A DNA stretch of 64,000 nucleotides from Pseudomonadales bacterium. Its GTDB lineage: Bacteria; Pseudomonadota; Gammaproteobacteria; Pseudomonadales; DT-91. Of this stretch, positions 34,735 to 44,291 are shown piece after piece (position 1 is the first letter of the stretch; each line of letters opens with the position of its first letter). Both the position numbers and the translations under genes were made by a program. Under the pieces are notes generated by a model. It was not told the origin of the DNA, did not search any database, and saw only the letters and a list, made by a program, of their open reading frames with translations. The stretch covers positions 40,167 through 104,166 of the forward strand of contig JABSRQ010000012.1 of the NCBI GenBank assembly GCA_013215055.1, read 5' to 3'.

Positions 34735-36645
34735 ATGTTATTCAAAAAGAATCTATTAACCGCCAGTATCATCACCGCCAGTTTTTCATTAGCCGCTTGT
34801 AATGGAGGGACCGAAGCCAGCACAGAGGAAAATCAGACAGACTTGCAAACGACCAATGAGATCATCAACGACACTGGCGATAACAGCAGTAGTGAGAACA
34901 GCACTAATACAGACTCAAATACCGACATAGACTCAAGCTCGAATACCGACTCAGGCTCAAGCACAGACCCAAATACCGACTCTGGCTCAAACACAAACAC
35001 CGACTCAAACACCGACTCAGGCTCAAACACCGATTCAAATGTTGATGATACTTATAACCATGTATTAATCGATAAACAGAGTCTGTGGTTCTATCAGGAT
35101 AATGGCTCGGCACTTACGGGTTTATGGAAAACAAAAGACTACGATGACAGCGGTTGGCAGCAAGGTCTGGCCCAGCTCGGTTATGGTGAAGGTGATGAAA
35201 ATACGCAAATAGAATATGGTGGCGATGAGAGCAACAAAAACATTACGACTTACTTTCGCCACAGTTTCAATGTAAACGATCCTGCCTTATACGCGGGTTT
35301 ACAGCTGGATTTATTAAGTGATGATGGTGCAGTGGTGTATATCAATGGCAAAGAGGTATTACGTGACAATATGCCCAACTCCGCCATTACACACAACACG
35401 CTGGCCGCTTCAACTATCTCTGGCGCCGCCGAGAACAATTACTTGCGCCACCCGTTAAATCATAACGATCTGATTGCAGGTGAAAACATCATTACCGTTG
35501 AGCTGCATCAACGCAGTGGCAGCAGTTCTGATACCAGCTTTGATTTAAGCCTATTCGCCGATGAAGACGCTATAAACGACAATAACATCTCCGATTCTGG
35601 TAGCGATGACAGCGATTTGGTATCCGGTTTAAGTGGCTTGGCAAGTTGCGAATCCGCAGCGGCTATAGAATATAGCTCAGCCGGCTTACCATTATTAGAA
35701 AGCAAGCCAGGTGCACCTTTTACCCTGTTTTTAGATTATGACGGCGGTATTTATCATAGTTCATCATCCGGTGATAGCACCTTGCTGGGTTACAACCGCA
35801 ATGGCTCCTATTCAACATTTGATGCCGAAGAACAGCGAGATATCATCGCCTCCTGGCAGCATGTGAGCCATTATTATGCAATGTTTGACGTGAATGTAAC
35901 CACCATCGATGCGGTAAGAGCTTCTTCTGAAGCCTGGGGCTGGATACTTATCAGCGAAGAAAAATCCGGTGGTCGTGCATCAACCAGTAGCAGCGCGATG
36001 GGCCGCCAACCTTACGCCAGAGCTTACGCCGGCTCATCAACCGTAAGAATTGAAAACCAAGACAAAAGCCGCCGTTTGGCACATGAGTTAGGCCATAATT
36101 TCACGCTGCATCATTCAGGTGCTTGGGATGAAGGAGAGTTTTACAAATGGGAAGATTGGTCGGGTTGGGATTTTAAATACGGCGCCATCATGGGCGGCGG
36201 TGGCGAAGGTGATCGCAACGGCTGGAGTTTTGATCTGCAAGAATATGACGATAAAAATAAACAAGATACCATGGCTATTATCCGTGAAAGAATTACCAAT
36301 CTAACAAGTTCTAATAGTGGTTGGTCGGTTGACGATCATAATGATAATGTGCGCTCCAAACTGTGTGACGACAACGATGGCAGTGCCAGCATAGAGGCTG
36401 TACTCAATAAGCCTGATGATCTTGATCAGTTTGAATTTCAGTGGGGCGGCGGTGAAATAAGCCTGAGCGCCGAAGCTGTCGATGTTTCTGCCGCGCTCGT
36501 TGATATTAAAATTATCCGCGACAATAACATCATTACAAACAATACCGGAAGGCACTACCTCGATGCCGGCACGTATACAATACAAGTTGTCAGTCGTGGT
36601 GGATATGGCGAAATAGGCAGCTATAAAATCAGCCTGAATCCTTAG
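34735..36645 (+). CDS. Secreted lipoprotein zinc metalloprotease with Ser/Asp/Thr repeat linker
   Basis: The 636-aa protein has a lipoprotein signal (SLAAC, about residue 22), a low-complexity linker rich in S, D, N and T (about 45-105) encoded by near-tandem repeats, a beta-sandwich domain (FYQDNGSALTGLWKTKDYDDSGWQQGLAQLGYG to about 280) and a metalloprotease domain with HELGHNFTLHH (about 448-458), the HExxHxxxxxH zinc site, plus a possible Met-turn AIMGGG. A final domain of about 90 residues may bind substrate. Likely surface-exposed proteolysis; the substrate is unknown. Confidence 0.82.
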   Translation: MLFKKNLLTASIITASFSLAACNGGTEASTEENQTDLQTTNEIINDTGDNSSSENSTNTDSNTDIDSSSNTDSGSSTDPNTDSGSNTNTDSNTDSGSNTDSNVDDTYNHVLIDKQSLWFYQDNGSALTGLWKTKDYDDSGWQQGLAQLGYGEGDENTQIEYGGDESNKNITTYFRHSFNVNDPALYAGLQLDLLSDDGAVVYINGKEVLRDNMPNSAITHNTLAASTISGAAENNYLRHPLNHNDLIAGENIITVELHQRSGSSSDTSFDLSLFADEDAINDNNISDSGSDDSDLVSGLSGLASCESAAAIEYSSAGLPLLESKPGAPFTLFLDYDGGIYHSSSSGDSTLLGYNRNGSYSTFDAEEQRDIIASWQHVSHYYAMFDVNVTTIDAVRASSEAWGWILISEEKSGGRASTSSSAMGRQPYARAYAGSSTVRIENQDKSRRLAHELGHNFTLHHSGAWDEGEFYKWEDWSGWDFKYGAIMGGGGEGDRNGWSFDLQEYDDKNKQDTMAIIRERITNLTSSNSGWSVDDHNDNVRSKLCDDNDGSASIEAVLNKPDDLDQFEFQWGGGEISLSAEAVDVSAALVDIKIIRDNNIITNNTGRHYLDAGTYTIQVVSRGGYGEIGSYKISLNP

Positions 36646-36772
36646 GGGGTAAACCCCATCAACATTTTGCTCATCATGGTTTAAGATAATGGGGGCTAAT
36701 CCACCATATACTCGGAACTTATGCCCGGTATTAGCGTATTATGGATAAAATAACGAATCAGGACTCCAGAAC

Positions 36773-36991
36773 ATGCGCGAAGCAAGCATACAAGCAGCAA
36801 AAGACGCCCGCTTAATAGTGGCAGGCCTAGCCCGCAGACACGGAAAAGAAAAAGCCGTAGCCTGCGCTGAAGGCCACGTGCACAGAACAGCCGAACATTC
36901 TTCACACCAGTACTACATAGCGTTGCTAGAATGGGCAGAAGCTGGCGACTACAGCACACCGCCAAAAGCACCAGTAGTAACGGATGACTAG
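36773..36991 (+). CDS. Small conserved-looking hypothetical protein
   Basis: The 72-aa protein (MREASIQAAKDARLIVAGLARRHGKEKAVACAEGHVH) has a helical N-terminus and proline-rich C-terminus. A CAGGACT site lies 11 bases before the start. Its higher GC than the neighbours may reflect separate origin. Confidence 0.5.
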   Translation: MREASIQAAKDARLIVAGLARRHGKEKAVACAEGHVHRTAEHSSHQYYIALLEWAEAGDYSTPPKAPVVTDD

Positions 36992-37078
36992 CACTAGCAA
37001 CGCCTGTACCCGCAGATAGAGCGGCTACGCACCGTACACAGACCTGCCTATTAATACTTAATCTATTTTGAATATAAC

Positions 37079-39295
37079 TTAAGTTTCTTCATGGTTTTTA
37101 AGGGCTGTAATTGAAACGGCAATACCATTTAATACGGCATTGCCAGATAAAACATCCAATGCAGTTTCATCGCTGATATCGTTAATGCTAACCCCTGCAT
37201 GTCGACTTGCCGTGGATAAAAATATTCCTTCTCTATGATGGCCCCAGCCATGGGGAATGCTGAGTACACCTCTTTTAATGGTGTTGGTGATCTGTGCAGG
37301 AAGCTCAATGGCACCTGAAACAGAGGTGACCTTCACTGTTTGCCCTGATGTGATGCCGTTGTGCAACGCATCATCTGGATGAATATGTAACGTACAGCGG
37401 TTGCGCCCCTTTACCAACCTTAAGCTATTATGCAGCCAGGAATTATTGCTACGTATATGGCGCCTGCCTATTAAGAGAAAAGGTTTTTGCTTTGTTTTTC
37501 CACTATTGGCATTAGCAGAGCCCCAAAATATGTCATCAACACGCTGTAGGTCGGCCATAAAAAATGCTGTATTTAAATGAATCGTTTTATCCTCATGCCA
37601 CAAAGCCTGAGGTAAACAAGGGCTTAACTCACCTAAATCGATACCATGAGGCTGGGCTTTTAAGCGGGCAAGTGAGAGGTGCTTACTAGAGAAAAAACTT
37701 CCTAAAAAATGACTATAGGGCCCGGTGCGTAACAAAATATCCAATAATAGCTTGGGGCCGCTTTTAAGAAAGAACATCATTAACAGTTTAATCGAGGCGC
37801 TTTCTCGCCAGGTTCTGCCCTTAAAAAGTCGTTTCGCCAGCTGTAAAAAAATTTGCCAATCATGTTGGGTGTTTTGGGGCTTTTTAAATAAGGCTTTGGA
37901 AAATTTTGCCGTATTTCTCACCGCCAGAAGGTTAAATACCAGATCGTAATGGTCACGCTCAAGCGGTGATACCGGAGGAAGGATAATATTTGCATGACGA
38001 TTGCTCTCATTGATATAAAAATCAATGGCCAGCATAAAATCTAATTGTTCCAGCGCTTTATCCATCTGCTGACCATTGGGTGTCGATAAAACCGGATTGC
38101 CGGCAATATTTATCAAGGCCTTTATTTTCCCGCTACCTTCAACAAGCATCTCTTCAGCCATCACCGCAACCGGTAACTCTCCAGAGAATTCAGGGCGTTG
38201 TCTAACCCGGCTGCGATAGCGGTCAAAGTGTCCCTTGGGTACAGCCTTGAGAATATTGGCTGCAGGTCGAGTAAACATCATGCCACCTTGCTGATCCAGT
38301 CTACCGGTAAGTATATTTAATAACATAATGAGGTATTGGCATAATAAGCCAAACTGCTGTGTTGATACGCCCATACGCCCATAACACACTGCATGTTGGG
38401 CGGAGGCAAAGTCTCTGGTTAAATGTTTGATCTCATCCGCGCTGATCCCGGTTTTGTCGGCGACCCGTTCTGGTGTATAGGTCTCAACATAGGTTTTTAT
38501 GTTATCCCGTTCCTGCTCCCAGTTTAGTGTTATTGCAGCTAGTTTCTTTGTTGCTGCATTTATCGGAATCAGGTTTTCTGCGTATAGGGTTTGAATCATC
38601 GCCAGCAATAATAAGGCGTCACTGCCTGGCTGAATAAAATGGTGGCTGCTAGCTAGCGAGGCCGTTTCGGTTTTTCGTGGATCGATGACAATAATTTTTC
38701 CACCCCTATCTTTAATGGCGGCTAAACGTTTTTTTATATTCGGCGCCGACATTAAACTGCCATTAGAAGCCGCAGGGTTAGCGCCTAACATCAGGAAAAA
38801 ATCACAGCGATCGATATCAGGAACAGGGATTTGCAATTGATGACCAAAGAGAAAGTATGAGAGCATTTGATGTGGCAGTTGATCAACCGATGTAGCGGAG
38901 TAGCTGTTTTTTGAGTGCAGGGCCTTGAGTAACCAGGGTACAAATAACATCGAGCCGGTATTATGTACATTGGGGTTACCCAAATATGTCGCTATTGCAT
39001 CCTGGCCATATTCTGCCTGAATCTGTTTTATGGCTAATGCCGTTTTATCAAAAGCTTGCTGCCAGCTGATTTCCTGCCAGCCTCGATCCGTTTTTAGTAG
39101 GGGGTGTTTTATTCTATCGTCATCTTCATAGATGTCTTTTAATGCCATCGCTTTAGGGCAGATATAACCCTGGCTAAACGGGTCATTTTTATCCCCCTTA
39201 ATGGATAGAATTTTTGTACCGTCATGTTGAATAACCAGTCCACACATGGCTTCACATAAAACGCAGCTTTGATAATGTGTTTGTTCAGCCTTCAT
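37079..39295 (-). CDS. Molybdopterin-dependent oxidoreductase with N-terminal [4Fe-4S] site
   Basis: The 738-aa protein has Cys11-x2-Cys14-x3-Cys18 and Cys46 for a 4Fe-4S cluster, then the molybdopterin domain (YLGNPNVHNTGSML, LMLGANPAASNGS, IIVIDPRKTETA) and a C-terminal molydopterin-dinucleotide-binding domain (LLIGRRHIRSNNSWLHN, IPHGWGHHREG). It belongs to the formate dehydrogenase/nitrate reductase/DMSO reductase superfamily. No Tat signal, so it is cytoplasmic, and no partner subunit is nearby. Substrate not known. Confidence 0.88.
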   Translation of the reverse strand: MKAEQTHYQSCVLCEAMCGLVIQHDGTKILSIKGDKNDPFSQGYICPKAMALKDIYEDDDRIKHPLLKTDRGWQEISWQQAFDKTALAIKQIQAEYGQDAIATYLGNPNVHNTGSMLFVPWLLKALHSKNSYSATSVDQLPHQMLSYFLFGHQLQIPVPDIDRCDFFLMLGANPAASNGSLMSAPNIKKRLAAIKDRGGKIIVIDPRKTETASLASSHHFIQPGSDALLLLAMIQTLYAENLIPINAATKKLAAITLNWEQERDNIKTYVETYTPERVADKTGISADEIKHLTRDFASAQHAVCYGRMGVSTQQFGLLCQYLIMLLNILTGRLDQQGGMMFTRPAANILKAVPKGHFDRYRSRVRQRPEFSGELPVAVMAEEMLVEGSGKIKALINIAGNPVLSTPNGQQMDKALEQLDFMLAIDFYINESNRHANIILPPVSPLERDHYDLVFNLLAVRNTAKFSKALFKKPQNTQHDWQIFLQLAKRLFKGRTWRESASIKLLMMFFLKSGPKLLLDILLRTGPYSHFLGSFFSSKHLSLARLKAQPHGIDLGELSPCLPQALWHEDKTIHLNTAFFMADLQRVDDIFWGSANANSGKTKQKPFLLIGRRHIRSNNSWLHNSLRLVKGRNRCTLHIHPDDALHNGITSGQTVKVTSVSGAIELPAQITNTIKRGVLSIPHGWGHHREGIFLSTASRHAGVSINDISDETALDVLSGNAVLNGIAVSITALKNHEET

Positions 39296-39597
39296 GCAAA
39301 TTAATCACTTTGTAATAAACGTTAACTATGAATGAAACCATCATGGCATTGGCGCAACTGCACTACAAATTTAAATAACGCTTGGTTTGATGAAATACTC
39401 CAATACCCTTTACACAGAAGCCATTTAAGAAGATAAATCATGACAGGATAATGTCATCAGTTTCTAACGCTTGCTTTAAGCCATATAAAAACTGATGATA
39501 TGCCCATAAGATATTGATCGCGATGATTTTATAATTTATAAGATCATTTCAACGATTTTTTCATTCGCTCTTAGACTTTTACAAAAGGAATAAAATG

Positions 39598-40008
39598 ATG
39601 AGCCAGGAACAAGATAATAAAAAACGTGTTGAAGAATTTTTTGTAGCAATGCAAAAAGGTGATGGTCAAGCACTCGCAGCCGCTTATGCCGATGACGGCT
39701 ATGTTCAGACCATGGGCAGCACGCTGATTTCTGGTAAACGTGGCAAAAAAGAAATCGAACAATTTGCCTCAGGTGTTTTGCAAGCTTTCCCAGAAGGTTT
39801 GACATTTACTATTAACGGCATGATCGCAGAAGGCGAAAAAGTAGCGGTTGAAGCAGAATCAGATGGTATGCATGTATCGGGTTTGCGTTATATCAATCAA
39901 TATCACTTCTTGTTTGAGTTTGAAAATGGCCAATTAAAAGTGCTAAAAGAATATATGGATACCGAACAGGTCACTGATGTGTTGTGTGGCGGCCAGCGTC
40001 CAGCATAA
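39598..40008 (+). CDS. NTF2-like/SnoaL-type protein
   Basis: The 136-aa protein (MSQEQDNKKRVEEFFVAMQKGDGQALAAAYADDGYVQT) has the cone-shaped NTF2-like fold pattern with helix KRVEEFFVAM and strands YHFLFEFENGQLKVLKEYMDTEQV. Such proteins are small isomerases, hydrolases or binding proteins. AAAAGGA precedes the ATGATG start; either ATG may be used. Confidence 0.8.
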   Translation: MSQEQDNKKRVEEFFVAMQKGDGQALAAAYADDGYVQTMGSTLISGKRGKKEIEQFASGVLQAFPEGLTFTINGMIAEGEKVAVEAESDGMHVSGLRYINQYHFLFEFENGQLKVLKEYMDTEQVTDVLCGGQRPA

Positions 40009-40530
40009 ACATAAACATATATATATGTTGCCACTATCTTTGCGTGGCAACCATTTCCTCTATTAGGCTACTGGACAGCTTGCATCAATGATGGGAATAA
40101 ATTTGGCAGTGGCATCTTCTTCAGGTGTTACGCGTAGCCTTTCCAGTGATAGACCTTTAGCCTCACTGAATACTAATGATATCTCTATGCATCTGGAATG
40201 TGACCCGCTGGTTACAACACACACCAGCCCGTCATAGAACTTCCAAAGTAGTTTCTTTGGAATAAGTTAACCGGCCATGCAAAGCTGGCTTAGACGTCAA
40301 TGCAGTCGATCCCGATTGCTGAAAACGGTCTCTGAGTGAGTATACTCGGATTGTTAATAGCCGTTCTTGTTATCAAATTAACTATCAATGGTACTGGTTA
40401 ATTGATTAAGGTCTATCTAGAAAATACAGTGCAAATATTGCCCTACAGGGCGCTGTCTGCATCGTGAAGATTATTGAAAGTTATCGTCGATAAATAAGCT
40501 ACGTTATCCATTTATACCATATGTTTTCGC
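40009..40530. other. Intergenic region with an interspersed-repeat fragment
   Basis: No gene is supported. Bases about 40155-40215 (TTTAGCCTCACTGAATACTAATGATATC, TGCATCTGGAATGTGAC) match the outer part of the repeats at 46385 and 62395. The rest is unassigned. Confidence 0.45.
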
Positions 40531-41496
40531 TTAGAAACGGAGCCTTGCACCCAACTGATATTCCATAATATCAGTTTCAGGAAGATCGTTATTATCATAG
40601 TCTGTCGTCAATTTTGTCGTCATCAAATGCGCGGCAATCATTTCAGTAAAGAAATATTCACTCATCAGGCCGATCCCTCTAGCCTCCGAGTTTTCACTTT
40701 TATTAATATCCAACGCTCCACCAATACTCAGGGCGGTTATTGGATACCAGGATAATCCAGCACTGAAAAATTTATTGCTTCTTTCTTCATGCAACTCATT
40801 TTCAGACTCACCTTTTGATGCAGACAGATTCAATGCGATATGATCAGAATTTGCTAAATAAAACAGTTGTTTATATGCAACTGAGAAGGCATCACTATCG
40901 ACATTTGATTTATCATAGATATCACTGTAAAGATCTGCCTCGCCTTTATAATAAGCGAATGTCAATAAAGAGGTGTCTGTAATATATTTTCCAGCAGTCA
41001 AGCCCCAGGATTGAGCTTTGCTACTGCTTTTCATTGGCAAACCTCCAAACTCAAATGCTGTATCACTTTCAGATTTTGAGATAGCGATTCCCAGTAACCA
41101 TCCTTGCTGATCAAATATATAATTAAAGTTAACGCTTAAGTCCTCGCTATCGGAGGTACTTTTATTCTTATTCGAAGGCCACGATTCACCCACTATTCGG
41201 AAGCTACTTTCCATATCGATTTCACTAATGCTGTAATGCAATGACATATTTGACGCTTTACTCAAAAAAGCCGCCTCAGCTAAAGGCACAGCCTGTGTTA
41301 ACACGGGTTTAAAGTAGACAATAGCACCGGTATTAAACGCTTGGCTCTCAGTGTCATTACGTACGTCAAAGACATCAGAAAATGTATATTCATCATCATG
41401 TGAAGACAGTGAATAAGAAGAATATAATTCTGAGCGATAATCCGCTAAGGTGATTTGAGTTGCTAACAACAATGTCAGTGATAATAGTATTTTCAC
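40531..41496 (-). CDS. Outer-membrane beta-barrel protein
   Basis: The 321-aa protein has a signal peptide (1-18, ending TLA), alternating amphipathic strands (for example GWLLGIAISKSESDTAFEF) and the C-terminal YQLGARLRF with terminal Phe, typical of barrel proteins inserted by BAM. It is probably a porin-like channel of about 14 strands; no loop signature tells the substrate. Confidence 0.75.
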   Translation of the reverse strand: MKILLSLTLLLATQITLADYRSELYSSYSLSSHDDEYTFSDVFDVRNDTESQAFNTGAIVYFKPVLTQAVPLAEAAFLSKASNMSLHYSISEIDMESSFRIVGESWPSNKNKSTSDSEDLSVNFNYIFDQQGWLLGIAISKSESDTAFEFGGLPMKSSSKAQSWGLTAGKYITDTSLLTFAYYKGEADLYSDIYDKSNVDSDAFSVAYKQLFYLANSDHIALNLSASKGESENELHEERSNKFFSAGLSWYPITALSIGGALDINKSENSEARGIGLMSEYFFTEMIAAHLMTTKLTTDYDNNDLPETDIMEYQLGARLRF

Positions 41497-41778
41497 GAAA
41501 AGTTTCCTTATAATGCATCAGCTGCATCATTGACTTACTGACCAACATTCAAAGAAAGCGATCATACGACTTTAAATCTCGAGCACTCTAACGATTTATA
41601 AGGGACTTTGGAAGCCTTATAGCTTAATGACAAGTGAGATGCCAAAGTAAAGGATGTGAAATGGGAGAGCTGAGTTTTTAGCCTCAGCTATAGGCTGAAG
41701 CCTAACGTGTTATTGTACTGATTCAATAGTCGGTTATTCACAGCCCCAACGGTAACGTGCGTCTCTAGGCATGCTCGC

Positions 41779-41822
41779 CTACGGCTGAACCTACGGCTGA
41801 ACCTACGGCTGAACCTACGGCC
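41779..41822 (+). repeat. 12-bp tandem repeat
   Basis: CTACGGCTGAAC repeats three and a half times in non-coding sequence. Confidence 0.85.
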
Positions 41823-41892
41823 TATGCTAACAGCGTTAAAGGCTTCCCAATTTATTTTTTTTAAGTTATTACGATGGCTGAAAAACCTCTAA

Positions 41893-42142
41893 CAAAACCT
41901 GAAAAATCATGGCTTTGATAAGCTTGAAAAAGTAATACAGGAGCGACCAACTAAGCGTCTGCACTGTTACACAATTGGCGATAATTATTTGCATTTCTAT
42001 GATGTAGACGTCAGCGATCAGTGGGAGCTGGATCATCCTGATATTCAAGCTGATGCTGGCTTATACATGGCAGCGCAGGTAGTGAGCTTACTACCCTTGT
42101 GGGTGACTTTTGTATTGATAGCTGTGCAGGGTGATCTTTAGT
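41893..42142 (+). pseudogene. Gene fragment without start codon
   Basis: An open frame of about 80 codons (NHGFDKLEKVIQERPTKRLH, VDVSDQWELDHPDIQADAG, LYMAAQVVSLLPLW) ends at TAG 42140. No ATG or ribosome site opens it; it follows an in-frame stop. It looks coding, so is probably the 3' remnant of a lost gene. Family not recognised. Confidence 0.35.
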
Positions 42143-42506
42143 CAAATTAGTTTTAATGGCGCATATTCCGGCACCGGTTTATACCTGCACCCCTTACTAA
42201 TATTGTTTTTGTGGATAATGTTAAGTGGTTACTCTAAGAATCATTAGGCTAATGCTAGACTTAAGCGGTCTATACGCACCGTTAATATAATAATTATGAA
42301 TTGCTCACACTGCGTCAACAAAATTTATTTCTTTCAGAGTAAGAAATATGTCGGGAACGCAAAGCACGTCCACAAAACGTGCATAGCTGGCTACGTTAAA
42401 GCTGTGAGGGCTAGGCGCAAAGAAGCTTGGAATATAATCGCTTGTGGCGCCAATAAAAAACATTCAGCCACTTAGTTTAAATGACAGTCTTTAGGAGTAA
42501 GTAAGG
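42143..42506. other. Intergenic region, nothing assigned
   Basis: Contains the promoter side of the 42507 gene. A CACGT/ACGTG hairpin (CGCAAAGCACGTCCACAAAACGTGCAT, about 42358-42384) is present. No gene. Confidence 0.35.
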
Positions 42507-42914
42507 ATGGATATTTATATTGATTGTGAGTGGAACAGTTTTGGTGGCGAGCTTATATCTATGGCTTTAGTTGCTGATAATGGCAAAGAATTTTACGAGG
42601 TATTGAATTGTGAAAATCCTGTTGAATGGGTTGCAGAAAACGTAATGCCAATTTTGAATAAGTCACCCATTTCAGCTGAAAAATTTAAATTAAAACTTGG
42701 CAAATTTTTAATGCAATTTGAAAGCGTTAATATTATTGCTGATTGGCCGGAAGATATTGAAAAATTTTGCAATGCTTTAATAACGGGTGCGGGAACATGT
42801 TTAAACACGCCTCCGCTATCCATGAATATTATTCGAATTAATGCAAAATCAGAGTTACCCCACAACGCCCTAGAAGACGCTAGAGGCATTCGCAAGGCTA
42901 TTCAGTCAATTTAG
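42507..42914 (+). CDS. DEDD-type 3'-5' exonuclease-like protein
   Basis: The 135-aa protein starts MDIYIDCEWNS, with Asp and Glu of the first exonuclease motif, an Asp in IIADWPED, and HNALEDAR (H-x4-D) as the third motif. This is the minimal RNase-H-like DEDDh pattern, similar to small bacterial 3'-5' exoribonucleases. A strong AGGAG/AAGG ribosome region precedes it. It lies just outside the cassette platform. Confidence 0.75.
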   Translation: MDIYIDCEWNSFGGELISMALVADNGKEFYEVLNCENPVEWVAENVMPILNKSPISAEKFKLKLGKFLMQFESVNIIADWPEDIEKFCNALITGAGTCLNTPPLSMNIIRINAKSELPHNALEDARGIRKAIQSI

Positions 42915-42957
42915 TTTATTTGGAACAAGTTAGCCGGCCAATCTATAATGCCGGTGA

Positions 42958-43015
42958 TGTGTCAAAAGCGGGCATTGAGCAATGTAGTCGAACTCCATTT
43001 CTTCTCTAAAGCAGC
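42958..43015 (-). repeat. Distal edge of cassette platform, locus 2
   Basis: GTGTCA, GCGGGCATTGAGCAATGTAG, TCGAACTCCATTTCTTCTC and AAAGCAGCC match 50391-50448 with about six differences. In both loci this block touches the R' end (CATTAAC on plus) of a cassette attC. Confidence 0.85.
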
Positions 43016-43129
43016 CATTAACGCCTTTGTAATGGAGATTTTTTGTGTAGTGTAGTTTTTCGGTAAAGTGGCGAAGCCACCGAAAAACGGAGTGTAGAAA
43101 AAAATGTCCTGTTCACAAATTTGTTAGGC
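43016..43129 (-). repeat. attC-like site of the locus 2 cassette
   Basis: Minus strand: GCCTAAC (fits RYYYAAC; contains the TAA stop of the MAPEG gene), AAATTTGTGAACAGGAC, a long hairpin CGGTGGCTTCGCCAC, then CTCCATTACAAAGGCGTTAATG. Length 114 bp. Confidence 0.8.
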
Positions 43130-43510
43130 ATTTAAACTAGCCAGTAAGGCTATAAATGCAGCCCCCTGGGATGCGTATGTAATCGCTGCACCTGCCTGTC
43201 TTAAAATTGGCTTTTTACATAGCATGCCATATGCATGAATTAATCGTGAAATGGTAAAAATAACAACCAGAATCGGCAGCGTAACACTCGCTGGATTTGT
43301 AAATGATAACGACAGGATAATTAAAGCATATATTGGAACTTGTTCTGTATCGTTAGCGTGAACCCTTATAGCTTTCATTAAGTCTTTATTGTCTCCATCG
43401 CCCCAAGATATTTTATGCTTAATTCTTAGTCTTGATACGTTGACTGTGAATGCCAAAAGAATTGCACTATTCGAAGCGATAAAAATAATAAACCAGTAAA
43501 AATCTTGCAT
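43124..43510 (-). CDS. MAPEG-family protein (single cassette in locus 2)
   Basis: The 128-aa protein has four membrane helices and the motif MKAIRVHANDTEQVPIYALIILSL typical of MAPEG proteins, then SRLIHAYGMLCKKPILRQAG. It differs clearly from the MAPEG cassette at 26593. It stands alone between platform halves that are shared with locus 3. Confidence 0.85.
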   Translation of the reverse strand: MQDFYWFIIFIASNSAILLAFTVNVSRLRIKHKISWGDGDNKDLMKAIRVHANDTEQVPIYALIILSLSFTNPASVTLPILVVIFTISRLIHAYGMLCKKPILRQAGAAITYASQGAAFIALLASLNA

Positions 43511-43529
43511 AAAACTTCCTTATTTAGTG

Positions 43530-44070
43530 TTGCCTAACAGTGTTTTTCAACGGAATAATTCGGTGTATACAAATAAATATCGAATCATGCGGAGTAGTGA
43601 AGAGTATAGTTTTAATGGAAAAAAGTTAAGCACCGATTAAATGTTCAATTATTAAATAGCTTCTTTTGAGAGGAAAATGAGTTTTATCAAATGGGCCATT
43701 AGACTGGTTATGACACGTTGGAGTCCTAACCGAATACCGATCATATCAAACCTGTTAGTTGTTACTACGAATGGTCCAGCTCAAGCTCCAATGTGTCAGG
43801 GACGGGCATTGAGGTCAAACACACTTAGTTAAACCGTGACCCTGCAATGAGGCTTATTGCAGCCCTTCAGTATGGAGTATAAGGCCTATAACCGCGATTT
43901 AAGCTTGAAATCGAAGGCATGCTTTGTCTATGGACATACCCCAATCCATGGGGATTCTGAGGCTTAAACCTTTAACTGTATTATAAGGTTAACTTGTTAG
44001 GCCAGTTTCCTATTAAATAATGTTAGAACAAGTGAGGCTCTAACATTCAAGAAAAATGCCTAAGGATAAG
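43530..44070 (-). repeat. attI-like platform module, full copy (locus 2)
   Basis: From GTTAGGC at 43532-43538 outward, about 533 bp match 51137-51651 at roughly 85-90% by eye. Parts: AAAACACTGTTAGGC core, ATGATTCG/CGAATTAT inverted arms (imperfect), a likely promoter CTTAAC-16-TATACT aimed into the cassette, an 86-bp MITE and a CTCTAACATT end. It resembles an integron attI plus Pc promoter but no integrase is nearby. Confidence 0.78.
43712..43797 (+). repeat. 86-bp MITE-like palindrome, copy 2 (inside platform)
   Basis: Begins GACACGTTGGAG and ends CTCCAATGTGTC; internal sequence as in copy 1. Lies in the locus 2 platform module. Confidence 0.82.
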
Positions 44071-44291
44071 AAAAGTATAATTATTTAGAGGTGAATATTC
44101 AGAGGCGGCGCATGAGTTTCCTTTCCGTGCAGCAAGTAAAAACGTGACGGAACTAACACTTTTTAAGTGCGATCAACTTGCCTATACTGCGCCAAGAAAA
44201 AAAGTTATCAACTCATCTTTACGCCTTGCTAAAAGTATTATTAAAGCTGGCCGGCAGAAAACGTTCAAAAATATAGGGAAAGGTTTTCATC

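Noticed and set aside
41700..42500. CRISPR array from the CTACGGCTGAAC repeats
   Set aside because: The units are 12 bp and strictly tandem without spacers.
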